NCBI GenBank assembly: GCA_018821985.1
Contig: JAHJKP010000032.1
Coordinates: forward strand, 1 to 64,000
DNA from: Pseudomonadota bacterium
Lineage (GTDB): Bacteria > Desulfobacterota > Desulfobulbia > Desulfobulbales > Desulfocapsaceae
Direction of reading: 5' to 3'
Length of the DNA: 64,000 nucleotides
Below the pieces are notes generated by a model, which was not told the DNA's origin, ran no database searches, and saw only the letters and a program-made list of their open reading frames with translations. Positions 43,614 to 54,259 of this stretch are shown here, piece by piece; the first letter of the stretch is position 1, and the number at the start of each line of letters is the position of its first letter. The position numbers were made by a program, and so were the translations under genes.

Positions 43614-46529
43614 ATGACTGATGCCGCTTTTCTAGGCCTGGTCCAGAACGCCGCCCTGTTGCTGGCAATGGCCTTCGTCTATGATATAATGACCAGCCGT
43701 TATCGGCTCGGCCCGCGCCCCTTTATTCAGGTGGTGATCGGCATTACGCTCGGCATCTTTGGCTGCATCCTCATGCTTTCGCCCTGGACCTATGTACCGG
43801 GGATTGTTTTCGATACCCGTTCAGTATTACTGAGCGTCTCCGGAATTTTTTTTGGTGTGATACCGACTGTGATAGCAATGGCAATTACAGCCGTTTTTCG
43901 TCTCTCTTTGGGTGGTACTGCCGCCCTAGCCGGTGTTGCCGTGATCTTGGTCACGGGCTCCCTGGGCATTTTCTGGGGCCAGTATCGCCGTCGAAATCTG
44001 CAACATATTCCATGGTATGAATTTTACCTCTTTGGTCTCCTCGTTCACCTGGTTATGCTGGCGCTAATGTTTATCCTGCCTTGGGAAAAAGCCTTGCAAG
44101 TGCTTGCTCAGATCAGCCTCCCTGTTTTGCTGATCTATCCTCTGGCCACGGCCCTGCTGAGTATGCTCATGGTCAATCGGCTGCGACGGGAAGGCAATGC
44201 GACAAGGCTATTGGCAAGCGAAGAGCGGATGCGTCTCTTTTTTGAACGGCAGATTGTGGGCATGGCCATTACCTCGCCAGAAAAAGGCTGGCTGCAGGTA
44301 AATGACAAGTTGTGCCAGATTCTGGGTTATTCCCGTGCAGAGTTGTTGGAATTAAACTGGGAACAACTTACCCACCCCGATGATCTTGAGGCCTCTTTGG
44401 TCCATTTTAATCGGCTCCTCTCCGGCGCCATCGATGAATTTTCCTTGAGAAAGCGTTTTCTCCACAAGGACGGCTCCATTGTCTGGATGGAAGTTTCCAT
44501 CGGCTGCGTGCGACGTGCAGACGGAACGGTGGATTATGTCCTCGCCCTGCTGGTGGATATTACTAAACGAAAGCAAACTGAAGATCAATTACGTGAGAGC
44601 GAGACCCGTTTTCGGATTTTTTTCGAAAATGCGCCTGCCCCTTACCAATCCATGAACGCCGAAGGGTGCCTCTTGGAAGTCAATAAAGCATGGCTGGAAA
44701 TGACGGGATACCACCATGAAGAGGTGATCGGGCGTTCCATTGCGGAATTTTTCACCCCAGCCAGCTTGCCTCGGCTCAAAGAGTGTTTTCCCGTCTTTCT
44801 CCAGAATGGGTTTGTTCATAACGCCGAATTTGATTTTGTCGGCAAAAAAGGCGAAATTATCACTGTAGTAGTGGAAGGGCGCATCAGCTGCCATAGTGAC
44901 GGTACCTTTAAGCAGGCCCATTGCGTGCTGCACAACATCAGCGAACGAAAACAAGCAGAGCAGGCCTTGCAAGAAAGTGAGGAGCGGTATCGAACCCTGG
45001 TCAACAATCTTCCAGGTGTAGCCTACCGCTGCTTGAACGACGAACATTGGACCATGGTCTTTTTCAGTGCAGGAATCGAACGGATGACTGGTTATCCAGC
45101 TACGGATTTTATCGACAATGCTGTCCGTTCCTACACCAGCATTATCTACCCGGAGGATTGCGGGTTAGTGGACCGTGCAGTCCAGGAAGGGGTGAACGTG
45201 CACAAACCCTTCGAAATGGAATATCGCCTCCTCCGGGCCGACAACACAATGCTCTGGGTATATGAAAGGGGGCAGGGGATTTTCGATGCCGCAGGAAAAC
45301 TGCTGTGGCTGGACGGGGTCATCATTGATATCTCTGAACAACGGCGGGCACAGGAAGAAAAAGAACGCTTGCAGGTGCAGCTGCTCCAGGCGCAGAAAAT
45401 GGAGTTGGTGGGCATACTGGCCGGCGGAGTGGCCCATGACTTCAACAACATGCTCCAGGCTATTCTCGGCTACAGCGATCTCTCTCTTGCCCAGATTGAG
45501 GAAACAAGTCCTGTGCATGAAGGGCTTCTGGAAATCCGCAAGGCGGCCATGCGCTCCGCTGATCTCACCCGGCAGCTCCTCGCCTTTGCCCGGAAGCAGA
45601 CAATAAACCCTAAGATCCTTGACCTCAACGACACTGTCGTGGGCATGCTGAAAATGCTTCAGCGGCTCATCGGAGAAAACATCGACCTTGCCTGGCTGCC
45701 GGGACATGATCTGTGGCCAGTGAAGATGGATCCTTCTCAGCTCGACCAGATCCTGGTCAACCTGATGGTCAATGCCCGCGACGCCATTGCCGATACCGGC
45801 AAGATCACCATCGAAACGAAAAAAATCTCGCTGGATATGGCCTATTGTGCCGACCACCCGGGCTTTCGCCCTGGTGAATACGTCCTGCTGACAGTCAGTG
45901 ATAATGGCTGCGGCATGAATAAGGAGATGCTTCCCAAGATTTTCGAACCTTTCTTCACAACCAAGGAAAAGGGTAAGGGAACCGGCTTGGGGCTATCCAC
46001 CGTCTATGGCATCGTCAAACAGAACAACGGTTTTGTTTATGTCTACAGCGAGCCCGGTCAGGGCACCACCTTCAGCATCTATCTACCCAGCTTCTCAACA
46101 GCAATGGTTAAAATAGAGACCCCTTTGACAGAGGCAACTGTGGGCGGTACGGAAACAATATTACTGGTGGAAGACGAGGCCGTACTCCTGAATCTCGCCG
46201 AGACCATCCTCCAACGCCTTGGTTACACTGTGCTTACCGTTAACAGTCCGATGGCTGCGCTTCAACTGGTCCAGGAACACCCCGGGAAGATCGATCTTCT
46301 CATTACCGATCTGGTGATGCCCGGGATGAATGGCCGGGAATTGGCGCAACGGCTTTCTTCCCTCCGACCGGCCATGCACTGCCTCTACATGTCGGGCTAT
46401 ACGGCGGACGTCATCGCCCATCACGGCGTACTTGACACAGGGGTTCACTTCATCCAGAAGCCTTTTTCCATAGATAATCTGGCTCGCGCAATTCGCGAAG
46501 CCCTGTGCGATATCACTAAGAACCCATAA
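43614..46529 (+). CDS. Hybrid histidine kinase with 5TM-LytS sensor and PAS domains
   Basis: A 971-residue kinase. The N-terminus (about residues 5-195) has the 5TM-5TMR_LYT type membrane sensor ([13 protein letters not shown] … [14 protein letters not shown]). Three PAS/PAC repeats follow at about 205-325, 330-455 and 460-580. HisKA has [17 protein letters not shown] (His about 608). HATPase_c shows VNARDAI, DNGCGM and [14 protein letters not shown] receiver closes the protein (LVEDEAV, Asp in [13 protein letters not shown], Lys in IQKPF). TAGGAGTAA lies upstream of the ATG. It is likely free-standing; its output partner is not adjacent. Confidence 0.94.
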   Translation: MTDAAFLGLVQNAALLLAMAFVYDIMTSRYRLGPRPFIQVVIGITLGIFGCILMLSPWTYVPGIVFDTRSVLLSVSGIFFGVIPTVIAMAITAVFRLSLGGTAALAGVAVILVTGSLGIFWGQYRRRNLQHIPWYEFYLFGLLVHLVMLALMFILPWEKALQVLAQISLPVLLIYPLATALLSMLMVNRLRREGNATRLLASEERMRLFFERQIVGMAITSPEKGWLQVNDKLCQILGYSRAELLELNWEQLTHPDDLEASLVHFNRLLSGAIDEFSLRKRFLHKDGSIVWMEVSIGCVRRADGTVDYVLALLVDITKRKQTEDQLRESETRFRIFFENAPAPYQSMNAEGCLLEVNKAWLEMTGYHHEEVIGRSIAEFFTPASLPRLKECFPVFLQNGFVHNAEFDFVGKKGEIITVVVEGRISCHSDGTFKQAHCVLHNISERKQAEQALQESEERYRTLVNNLPGVAYRCLNDEHWTMVFFSAGIERMTGYPATDFIDNAVRSYTSIIYPEDCGLVDRAVQEGVNVHKPFEMEYRLLRADNTMLWVYERGQGIFDAAGKLLWLDGVIIDISEQRRAQEEKERLQVQLLQAQKMELVGILAGGVAHDFNNMLQAILGYSDLSLAQIEETSPVHEGLLEIRKAAMRSADLTRQLLAFARKQTINPKILDLNDTVVGMLKMLQRLIGENIDLAWLPGHDLWPVKMDPSQLDQILVNLMVNARDAIADTGKITIETKKISLDMAYCADHPGFRPGEYVLLTVSDNGCGMNKEMLPKIFEPFFTTKEKGKGTGLGLSTVYGIVKQNNGFVYVYSEPGQGTTFSIYLPSFSTAMVKIETPLTEATVGGTETILLVEDEAVLLNLAETILQRLGYTVLTVNSPMAALQLVQEHPGKIDLLITDLVMPGMNGRELAQRLSSLRPAMHCLYMSGYTADVIAHHGVLDTGVHFIQKPFSIDNLARAIREALCDITKNP

Positions 46530-46694
46530 GCAATGGGGCGGAATTTAACAGCTAGTCCCAAATGAAAGGAAAAGGGAGTCAAGTCCGCTCATCTCTTAAA
46601 AATATGTTGGCTGTATTTTGAGGTGAAACATGCAAACAACGGCTGAAAGACCAGCTGTAACATTTATTGGTGAGCTATTTAACTACCGAACATT

Positions 46695-47165
46695 ATGGAA
46701 AATTACCACATCGAAATGCGCTCGTATCGGATCATTGGCTGGGGTTGGATTGTGTTCTGTGCTGTTGGCATGATTGTAACATTTCTGTCTAAACTTTATT
46801 GGCCGGCTGCGGGATGTGTTTTCTCTTCACTCTTTGGGGCATATATGGTGCTGGGGTCCGGCAGCTTTGATATCGACCATGATGGCCTTATCCACAAGTC
46901 ATCGTTTGGCACATGGCAAATACGCTGGGATGAAATATCCAGGGTTGAGATTGGAGAAGTAGAGGGCACAATGGTGCTCCATGGAAATAATAAGCGTTTT
47001 ATTCTCTCTTCACCCGGTGGCTGGGATGGGTCTGTAAAAGACGACGCCTTTGCCTTTGTAATCAAGCAACTTGAAGCGCGCGACATTCCTCTGCAACCTA
47101 GCGGGACTGCCGCCTACAAAATCATGAAAAATACTCGCGTTTTAACAAATCAATCAAACGGATGA
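46695..47165 (+). CDS. Small membrane protein with PH-like domain
   Basis: A 156-residue protein with two hydrophobic segments (about residues 13-33 and 37-55). A cytoplasmic beta-rich domain follows (FDIDHDGLIHKSSFGTWQI, then WDEISRVEIG and KRFILSS), of the kind seen in bacterial PH-like membrane proteins. Function unknown. The gap before it (46530-46694) contains a 'gggagtcaagtccgct' fragment of the dispersed repeat. Confidence 0.7.
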   Translation: MENYHIEMRSYRIIGWGWIVFCAVGMIVTFLSKLYWPAAGCVFSSLFGAYMVLGSGSFDIDHDGLIHKSSFGTWQIRWDEISRVEIGEVEGTMVLHGNNKRFILSSPGGWDGSVKDDAFAFVIKQLEARDIPLQPSGTAAYKIMKNTRVLTNQSNG

Positions 47166-47242
47166 CGAACGATATCTTCAAGATTTTACAAGAAAATAGC
47201 TGAGATCAGCAATTAGCAATTGAACAACAGGAGTTCAGATCT

Positions 47243-47626
47243 CTATTCTTGTCCAAAACGATTGAGAACTGATGACGGGGCGTGATCAACGAGATGAACT
47301 CCCATCCTGAAAGGTCTGACACTATCTTCCATGTCTCGATCAAACCAGATAGGCCGCGCCAAGAGAGTTGTTATGTTTTCAGTATCATCATCCGTGGGCC
47401 GAAAGACGATTACTATAAATATAGTATCTGAATCAAGTGCGGCATAAAAAAGGTGCTGGCCATCAATGAGAGCCTTGGAAAATTTTAACCCCGCCCCATC
47501 CTTGGACAGGTCTGAAAGCCAAGCGGCCACCCGACCTGTCAGTGGAGAATCGTTGTCCCGGTTATAGAGAAATAGTTCGACATCTTGCGGAGTTGAGAGT
47601 CTTGGATGTTTTCTTCTGTTCTTCAT
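47243..47626 (-). CDS. PilZ-domain protein
   Basis: A ~127-residue single-domain PilZ protein. The N-terminal RRKHPR supplies the RxxxR c-di-GMP motif, and LSDLSKDGAGLKF supplies the (D/N)xSxxG motif. The open frame extends to 47863, but the ATG at 47626 with GAGGTT upstream puts RRKHPR right at the start, as normal for PilZ. Likely a c-di-GMP receptor; target unknown. Confidence 0.83.
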   Translation of the reverse strand: MKNRRKHPRLSTPQDVELFLYNRDNDSPLTGRVAAWLSDLSKDGAGLKFSKALIDGQHLFYAALDSDTIFIVIVFRPTDDDTENITTLLARPIWFDRDMEDSVRPFRMGVHLVDHAPSSVLNRFGQE

Positions 47627-47946
47627 TGGGGCATTAACCTCGAGTAAACAAGAAGTTGTCGATTTTGTCGTTTCTTCTTTGAAATCCTGTGTGTTTTTCA
47701 GACTCTTTTTTTGATGTAACAGCTCCTGCGGATTATATATCCACTCTTGAGAAAGTGTCCAGTAATAACCTATATCACGTCGTCGGCTGCATTGCACTGC
47801 TCTTAACTGTACTAACCCGTACTGCTCTCGCCGTCGCTCACTCGTCGTTGAGTCTGCGCTCAACTACTACCCATCAGTGTCAACTTGAATGTTTTTTTGG
47901 AATAACAAGCTTTTTTGCGGAATAGTATGCTTGTTATCATTTGTTG
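47627..47946. other. Intergenic region with a 9-bp inverted repeat
   Basis: ATAACAAGC (47902-47910) and GCTTGTTAT (47929-47937) form an inverted repeat with an 18-bp loop, just downstream of the flavodoxin-family gene stop. It could be a weak terminator or a regulator site. No other feature in the gap; short frames on the plus strand look spurious. Confidence 0.4.
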
Positions 47947-48594
47947 CTAATAAATAGAATTCCTGATTGCCTCTCCCAATTGTTGCAGCTCGGCGACCTT
48001 CTGCGGGTCGTTTTCAAAATCATTTATGCCCACGCTTTCCGGGGTAGCGTCCTGGCCATGGATCATCTTTAAACTGGACATCTGACACTGGCCATCTTGA
48101 CCGCAGCGCACACAGGGAACATTACCAAGCAAAGACACCCCAGCAATAAACTTCATCCCTTCTTCCATCATGAAATCCTTGACGGCCTGAATGCCAATTT
48201 CAGCGGCTGAAGGTTTTCCTTCATGTCCGTAGGGAATGGCACTGGTAATAATGGCCGCGCCAGGTTTTCCTGCCATCAAACCATGGCGATGTCGCAGAGG
48301 ATAGAGTCGCTCCATATAAGCCTTGGTACGGCTATCAAGTGAAGAATAGGGAGTAAAGCCGGCAATGATTACGGCGTCAGCCTTGTAGGTTTTTTCAGCA
48401 AGCATTACCCCGTCATCTTTTTTTATACACCTATTGGTTTTGATACAACCCAGGCAGGCATCACACGGCCCGAAATTATAATCACTTAATTTTATGAACT
48501 CACTTTTCAAAGAGGTGGACTCAAGAACAATTTTCAAGGCACGATCTGTATTGCTATTTTTAATGGGTGAACCGGAAATACCAAGTATTTTCAT
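47947..48594 (-). CDS. Flavodoxin-family / NADPH-dependent FMN reductase with cysteine motif
   Basis: A 215-residue flavoprotein. The phosphate-binding loop ILGISGSPIKNSNTDRAL is at the start, followed by CDACLGCIKTNRCIKKDDG. The latter is the Cys-rich loop of the iron-sulfur flavoprotein (Isf)-like group, common in anaerobes, and CVRCGQDGQC lies further on. It probably reduces oxygen species or quinones. The ATG at 48594 (MKILG) is preferred over 48615. A decayed paralogue end sits at 30127-30216. Confidence 0.88.
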   Translation of the reverse strand: MKILGISGSPIKNSNTDRALKIVLESTSLKSEFIKLSDYNFGPCDACLGCIKTNRCIKKDDGVMLAEKTYKADAVIIAGFTPYSSLDSRTKAYMERLYPLRHRHGLMAGKPGAAIITSAIPYGHEGKPSAAEIGIQAVKDFMMEEGMKFIAGVSLLGNVPCVRCGQDGQCQMSSLKMIHGQDATPESVGINDFENDPQKVAELQQLGEAIRNSIY

Positions 48595-48675
48595 AATAAT
48601 CTCCAAACAAGACATGTCACTTCAGCCTTCCGCTTTTTATCTCAAAGGCCATGAAGTCACACAATATTTATTAGT

Positions 48676-49857
48676 TTAAGTGCTGCCACTGACCGTGACC
48701 GTATATCTGTTAATGAGTCTGGTTGCAAGCAGACTCAGACCGAGGACCAGGATACCGATCAGCAGGAAGGACCAGCTCAGGCCTAACCAGTCCGAGGTGA
48801 ACCCCGCCCCGATGGCCCCGATAAAGACCCCGCTGCTCATGGCCAGATTGAAGGCTCCCATCATGGATCCTTGTCCGTAGTGCCGCCCCTCTTCCGTGGC
48901 CAGCGCCCCAAGAGTTGGCCAGATGATAGCCTCGCCGCTGCCCAGGATCACAAATAAGCCGAGCAGGACCCAGAAATTCCCGGCCAAGGGGACGAGACAC
49001 ATCACGCCGCTGATCACCAGGCAGCCAATCCGCAGCAACTTGACCTTGTCCATGCGGTCGGCCAATCGGCCACAGGGGTGTTGCAGTACGGCATTGACCA
49101 GGGTTCGGGCGGCGATCACCATGCCGATCTGCATGCCGGTGGCCTGAAACCACTGATGCATCAGCAGGGGGAGTAGGGCCATGGTCGGGACCATGACGAT
49201 CATGGTTGCCATACGGGCCAGCAGGATCCCGGCAGTCCGATGGCTGGCCAGCATCGCCCGCAAGGATTTGATTATCCCGGGACGGCGCTCCGCCTTCGCG
49301 GGGGAGGGCGGGGCGGCCGGCAGCTGCACCATGATCAGCATCATGGCCAGGAAACTTAAGCTCGCCATGACATAAAAGGCGGAGGCCATGCCCCAGCGAT
49401 CATTACAAAACCCACCGATCAAGGGGCCGGAGCCGAATCCGGTAAAAATAGCGATATTGAGCATCCCCATGTAATGGCCTTCACGACCCACCGGCGTCAG
49501 ATCAGCGACGTAGGCCATTGCCACCGGCACGATCATCGCCGAGCCCACTCCGTGTAGGGCGCGGATCAGGATCAGAGAACCAAGGGAAGTGGCTTCGGGC
49601 ATCATGAGGCCGACCAGACCATAGACGAAAAGCCCGCTGATGAGAAACCTCTTCCGCCCCCAGCGGTCGGAGAGGTTACCCACTATTGGCTGACAGAAGC
49701 CCCGGGTCAGGGAGAAAGCCGCGACGATTATCCCCAGGGTCAGTCCTCCGGCCCCGAGACTCTCAGCAAACACCGGCATTACGGGCACAATGATCCCGAT
49801 CCCCAAGAGGGCGATGAAGACCGAAAGCAGCAGGATGATCAGGAGGTGTCGGGGCAT
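48676..49857 (-). CDS. MFS transporter
   Basis: A 393-residue protein with 12 hydrophobic helices. The loop 2-3 motif GNLSDRWGRKRFL is typical of MFS proteins, and PVMPVFAES in TM1 and GIGSAMIVP-like glycine-rich TM5 are characteristic of drug:H+ antiporters of the Bmr/TetA type. It probably exports a small molecule or drug. A 55-bp inverted-repeat element lies 64 bp upstream of the start. Confidence 0.92.
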   Translation of the reverse strand: MPRHLLIILLLSVFIALLGIGIIVPVMPVFAESLGAGGLTLGIIVAAFSLTRGFCQPIVGNLSDRWGRKRFLISGLFVYGLVGLMMPEATSLGSLILIRALHGVGSAMIVPVAMAYVADLTPVGREGHYMGMLNIAIFTGFGSGPLIGGFCNDRWGMASAFYVMASLSFLAMMLIMVQLPAAPPSPAKAERRPGIIKSLRAMLASHRTAGILLARMATMIVMVPTMALLPLLMHQWFQATGMQIGMVIAARTLVNAVLQHPCGRLADRMDKVKLLRIGCLVISGVMCLVPLAGNFWVLLGLFVILGSGEAIIWPTLGALATEEGRHYGQGSMMGAFNLAMSSGVFIGAIGAGFTSDWLGLSWSFLLIGILVLGLSLLATRLINRYTVTVSGST

Positions 49858-49920
49858 GATGGGATAGAGGTGCTCCAGGTGTTTGGTGTTTGAGTGATCC
49901 GTAACTTGTACCCTGATTAT

Positions 49921-49975
49921 CAGGAACCGTTAAGAAATAATTTGGCTATTGATAATGCTTTCTGAACGGTTCCTG
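49921..49975. repeat. 11-bp inverted repeat upstream of the MFS gene
   Basis: CAGGAACCGTT (49921-49931) and AACGGTTCCTG (49965-49975) are perfect inverted repeats 33 bp apart. This may be a regulator binding pair, a stem-loop or a miniature element. The rest of the 49858-50235 gap shows only an AT-rich YwbE promoter region. Confidence 0.6.
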
Positions 49976-50235
49976 GCTTGTTCACTTTTCAGAAAGCTGA
50001 ATTGCTACTTTGCAACGGCACATGGTATGCACAAAAAAATAGTGGTTTGATAAAAAGAGGGTGGGCAGGCCACAGATATTTCTTTCTGTCCGATCATATT
50101 GTATTGTTACTAAGGGCAGATTTGCACCATTTACCAATAATTCAAAGAATCAAACTTGCCACAGCCTATGTTTAAAGTATCTAACAGGCGCAAATTCCCA
50201 GAGATTTGTAATCAGGCAAAAAAGAGATGATAATC

Positions 50236-50463
50236 ATGAATGGCATAAAACGGAATGACATAAAGGCTGGCCTTCGGGTTTTCATCGTCTTGAAAGAGGA
50301 TCAGCGATCCGCTAAACTCACTGAAGGAATTGTGAAAGATATCCTGACAAATTCCCCAACCCATCCCCATGGCATTAAAGTTCGCCTGGCTAGCGGGGAA
50401 GTCGGGCGAGTCAAAATGATTGAAGGTTGCAGGGAACTCGAAGGTTCCAAGCAAGGCGCCTGA
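50236..50463 (+). CDS. YwbE family protein
   Basis: A 75-residue protein of the YwbE family (DUF2196). The whole sequence fits: KRNDIKAGLRVFIVLKEDQR, then LTEGIVKDILTNSPTHPHGI and KVRLASGEVGRV. The ATG at 50236 aligns with the family start. The function is unknown. The sbcD gene follows 53 bp later. Confidence 0.92.
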   Translation: MNGIKRNDIKAGLRVFIVLKEDQRSAKLTEGIVKDILTNSPTHPHGIKVRLASGEVGRVKMIEGCRELEGSKQGA

Positions 50464-50516
50464 TTTGATGAGAAAATATTCATATTTTGACTATGTAATC
50501 AATTGATTTTAAAAAA

Positions 50517-51761
50517 ATGAAATTTATCCACACAGCTGACATCCACCTGGGGAAAACCTACCGCAACTCTTCAGGGGAAGCGGAACGGTACCAGGATTTC
50601 TTTCGCTGCCTGGCGGCCATTGTCGCAGATGGGGTCCGCGAGGCGGTTGACTTTGTCCTGATCGGTGGCGATCTCTTTCATACCGGCCAGATCCTGCCCA
50701 AGACCTTTGCCCGGACCATCGAAATCCTGCAGCCTCTGAAGGAAGCGGGAATCCCTTGTATTGCCATCGAAGGCAATCATGACTGGATTCACCGGCGCAA
50801 CAATATCTCGTGGATGGAAGCCCTTTCTGAAATGGGCTATATCAGCCTGCTGCGCCCGGCCCGAACTGTGGATGGCGGCTATTGTTTTGCCCCCTTCAAT
50901 GAAGAGAGCGGGGAGGGCGGCCATATCGAGATCGGCGGCCTGAATATATATGGTCTCGGTTATATCGGTGCCCAGGCTGGCAGCCATGTTGAGCGCATCT
51001 GCGAAGCGGTGACCACTGCCAACAACCTACTGATTTTCCATGTCGGCATCTGGCGCTACTCGCCGGTTGATATTGGCAACATGAAGATCGAAGAGGCCCA
51101 TCCCCTGGCCGAAAAATTCGGCTATGTCGCCCTTGGCCACGGTCATAAACCGTATGTCATAGAGACCCCGGACGGCAAACCCTACGCCTTTAATCCCGGC
51201 GCTCCCGAACGGGTCAACTTCGGCGAGGAAAAATATGATAAGGGCTACTATTTTGTGAGCCTTGAGGATGGCAAGTTTTCCCAGGAATTCAGGCCCACCG
51301 ATCCCCGGCCCATGCTGGTTGAGGTCATCAATCTGGATGGGGCAGGAGATGCGGATATAGCCTTGGCCCGTTTCCGGGAACAGTTAACGGAAAAGCTGGT
51401 CGGACTGACAGATGAGCGCGCCCCTTTACTGGAGTTGAAACTGGCTGGACGGGTTGGCTTCCATCCCTTTGAGCTGGGCCGCGAACGGTTACTGCTGGCC
51501 ATTGATGAGTTTGCCTCCCCCTTGCACGTCGAAATAAAAAATCATCTATCTATGCTGACGCGCTCCGGGGGGGAAGAGCTGGTCAAGAAGTCCCTTTCCG
51601 AGATCGAAAGTGATGTTCTCCAGGAATTGATCGGGGCTCACAGCAAGTACCAGGGACGAGAAGGTGAGTTAACCAAGCTGTCGCTGGCTATCCGCGATCT
51701 GGTCATGAAGGGTGATGTGGAAGATGACGAATTGCTCGGTCTTTTCGGGGAGCAGGGGTAA
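50517..51761 (+). CDS. sbcD: SbcD-type nuclease subunit (Mre11-like)
   Basis: The nuclease part of the SbcCD complex, which cuts hairpins and processes DNA ends. The 414-residue protein shows the metallophosphatase motifs in order: FIHTADIHLG at the start, LIGGDLFH, IEGNHDW, HVGIWR and GHGHKPY. Length and layout are normal. sbcC starts 3 bp after its stop, so the two are co-expressed. Confidence 0.93.
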   Translation: MKFIHTADIHLGKTYRNSSGEAERYQDFFRCLAAIVADGVREAVDFVLIGGDLFHTGQILPKTFARTIEILQPLKEAGIPCIAIEGNHDWIHRRNNISWMEALSEMGYISLLRPARTVDGGYCFAPFNEESGEGGHIEIGGLNIYGLGYIGAQAGSHVERICEAVTTANNLLIFHVGIWRYSPVDIGNMKIEEAHPLAEKFGYVALGHGHKPYVIETPDGKPYAFNPGAPERVNFGEEKYDKGYYFVSLEDGKFSQEFRPTDPRPMLVEVINLDGAGDADIALARFREQLTEKLVGLTDERAPLLELKLAGRVGFHPFELGRERLLLAIDEFASPLHVEIKNHLSMLTRSGGEELVKKSLSEIESDVLQELIGAHSKYQGREGELTKLSLAIRDLVMKGDVEDDELLGLFGEQG

Positions 51762-51764
51762 GCT

Positions 51765-54203
51765 ATGCAGATCCTCTCTATTTCGCTGAAGAATATCAAA
51801 TCCCACCGCGACAGGGAACTGCATTTTGTAGGCGGCATTAATGTCCTTTCCGGAGTCAACGGGGTTGGAAAAAGCACGATCTTTGAGGCCATCGGCTACG
51901 CCTTGTTCGGCGTTGATGCCCGTGACTTTGTCGGCAATATTGAGCGTTTCCTGACCATCGGGGCCAAGAAGGGTGAAGTAGCAGTAACCTTTGCCCCGGC
52001 TGATGGCGAAACATACCGGGCCTCCCGTACGGTTGGGGCCGGGTCCAAATGGCTGCTGGCCCGAGAGATTGGCGGTACCTTTGAGGTTGAGGATCATGCC
52101 GGCGCCCTGGAAACAGAGGCCCGGATCAAGGAGCTGCTCGGACTCGATAGCGGCCGTCCTTTGGCTGATCAATTTAAACTGGTGATCGGCCCTTTTCAGA
52201 ACGAATTTCTGGGTCCTTTTGTCCTCAAACAGCCGGCCAAACGGCAGGAGGCCTTTGATGAGATCCTCGGCATCGATGCCTGGCGTAAAACCTATAAGGG
52301 CACCAGCACCCTGCTCACGGCGGTGAAAACCAAGATCGATCTATTGACGGTTGAGATCGAGGGCAAAGAGGAACAGGTTGTCGCTCTTCCTGAACGGCAA
52401 CAAGAATTGACTGGACTGGTTATCGAGGTAGAGGCCCAGCAGAAGCTGCTGGCAGATAAGGAAAAGAGCTTTGGCGCAACAGAGGCACAACTTGCCAAAC
52501 TCGATGGCCAGGAAAAGACGAGCCAGACGGTGAAGGCTGATATCCAGGTGCTGGAGAATCGGATTCGGGACGGGGAAGGCAAGATCGCCGACAACAAAAA
52601 AAGGGTGAAAGAGTCCGAACAGGCCCTGGAAACTCTGGAAAAGAGCCGGGCTGGTAAGGAAGCATTTGAGGAGGCTGAGGCCCAGCTCAAAGCCCTGCGG
52701 GAGCAGGAGAAGGAGCGCAGAGCGCTCGAACGGGAAATAATTGTTCTCGATAAAGAATCGGCTCGTCTGGCCCAGGCCGTGGAACACGAAAGGCGGGAGG
52801 TCGAAAAAATAGCTAAAGAGCAGGCGGCAGAAGAACACCGGCTCACAGCAGATCAAAAGAGACTTGTTGCCGGTGAGAGTGTAACCTTAGCAGCGGCCCG
52901 CTTGCCGGTCCTGAGAGAAGAGGCGGAAAGGCTGCGTCTGGCCCAGGGGCTTCTTGAAGGGCGGCGGGCCGGCTTGCAGGAAGGCAAGGAAAAACTGGCC
53001 AAAGGGGTCTGTCCCTTTTTTAAGGAAGAGTGCCAAAACATTGCCGGCAAGGCGTCGCGTGATGTCTTCAGCGCCCGGATGGACGACTTGGACAAGGATA
53101 GTCTTGATCTGCAGCAGCGCCTGGCCGGGCTGGTTTTAGAGATCGGAACGGCCGAGAAGGCCCAGCAGGAGCTTGAAACACTTACGGTTCGGGGGCAGGA
53201 ACTGGCAAAACAGCTCAGCGCCCTGGCCAAACGGCGTGACGACAACAGCAAGCGTCAAACAGCTCTGGTCGGAGCTAAAGAACAACAGGGAGAGGCCGAG
53301 AAAAAGGGTAGCGTCCGTAAGGAAAAGCTTAAAAAATACGCTGATCTTGATGGTGGAATAGCCAAGGTCGAAAAAGTACGCACAGCACATCAGGCCGCCC
53401 GTGATGCCTTCTTTGCCAATCAAAAAGATGCCTTGGATCTACAAAATCGGCGTGATTCCCTAGCCAGGATGGTGGCGCTTCTTGAGGATTTGCGCAAGAC
53501 ACTGGCTGCCAAACTGCAAGAGCTTGTTGCGCTGGCCCGGGACTATGACCCCCAGCGCCACGCTGAGGTCCGCCTGGTCAAGGAGCAGTTGGTTGGTGAA
53601 CTTGCCACCAGCAGGCAGAAGATCGCTGATCTTGGCCGCGATCGACTCCGTCTAGAGGGAGAGATAAAAAAAATGCAGCAGCTCAAAGAAGAGATCAAGG
53701 ACCGCTTGGCTGCAAGGAAAGGTTTTTCCCACAAGGAAGAGTTGGTCAAATTCCTGCGCAACCAGATCTTCAATAATGTTTCAGCCCAGCTCTCCCAGCG
53801 TTTCCGGGAAGAAATAAGTTTGCGGGCTGATCGTATCTACCGCAACATAGCCGAAACCGATGAAGAGCTTTACTGGGGCGACAAATACCAGATCGTGCTG
53901 CGTGACATGGAAAATGGCGAGCTCAGGGAGCGCAGCGATGACCAACTCTCCGGCGGCCAGACCATGAGCGCCGTGGTTGCCCTGCGCCTGGCCCTGCTGC
54001 AGACCATCGGCGCCAGGGTGGCCTTCTTTGATGAGCCGACCTCCAACCTGGATGCGGCGCGGCGCGCCAATCTGGCTCATGCCTTCCGGGCTATCGATGT
54101 CGGCCGTGAAGAGGTAACCGAACACTGGTATGACCAGCTTTTTCTCATCAGCCATGATGTTGCATTCACGGAAGTAACGGATCAGGTTATTTCCCTCGAA
54201 TAA
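51765..54203 (+). CDS. sbcC: SbcC/Rad50-type SMC ATPase
   Basis: The 812-residue ATPase of SbcCD. The N-terminal half-domain has Walker A GVNGVGKSTIFEAIG at about residue 30. Long coiled coils run from about 180 to 680, with a hook CPFFKEEC near residue 415 (a CP-x4-C variant of the Rad50 zinc hook CxxC). The C-terminal signature is DDQLSGGQTMSAV, followed by Walker B AFFDEPTSNLD and the His-switch region LISHD. Works with SbcD in double-strand break repair. Confidence 0.93.
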   Translation: MQILSISLKNIKSHRDRELHFVGGINVLSGVNGVGKSTIFEAIGYALFGVDARDFVGNIERFLTIGAKKGEVAVTFAPADGETYRASRTVGAGSKWLLAREIGGTFEVEDHAGALETEARIKELLGLDSGRPLADQFKLVIGPFQNEFLGPFVLKQPAKRQEAFDEILGIDAWRKTYKGTSTLLTAVKTKIDLLTVEIEGKEEQVVALPERQQELTGLVIEVEAQQKLLADKEKSFGATEAQLAKLDGQEKTSQTVKADIQVLENRIRDGEGKIADNKKRVKESEQALETLEKSRAGKEAFEEAEAQLKALREQEKERRALEREIIVLDKESARLAQAVEHERREVEKIAKEQAAEEHRLTADQKRLVAGESVTLAAARLPVLREEAERLRLAQGLLEGRRAGLQEGKEKLAKGVCPFFKEECQNIAGKASRDVFSARMDDLDKDSLDLQQRLAGLVLEIGTAEKAQQELETLTVRGQELAKQLSALAKRRDDNSKRQTALVGAKEQQGEAEKKGSVRKEKLKKYADLDGGIAKVEKVRTAHQAARDAFFANQKDALDLQNRRDSLARMVALLEDLRKTLAAKLQELVALARDYDPQRHAEVRLVKEQLVGELATSRQKIADLGRDRLRLEGEIKKMQQLKEEIKDRLAARKGFSHKEELVKFLRNQIFNNVSAQLSQRFREEISLRADRIYRNIAETDEELYWGDKYQIVLRDMENGELRERSDDQLSGGQTMSAVVALRLALLQTIGARVAFFDEPTSNLDAARRANLAHAFRAIDVGREEVTEHWYDQLFLISHDVAFTEVTDQVISLE

Positions 54204-54259
54204 GGCAATAGATATTCCCAATACCGGGCCGCCATCGGCGTAAACATTGGTGAGGTATT

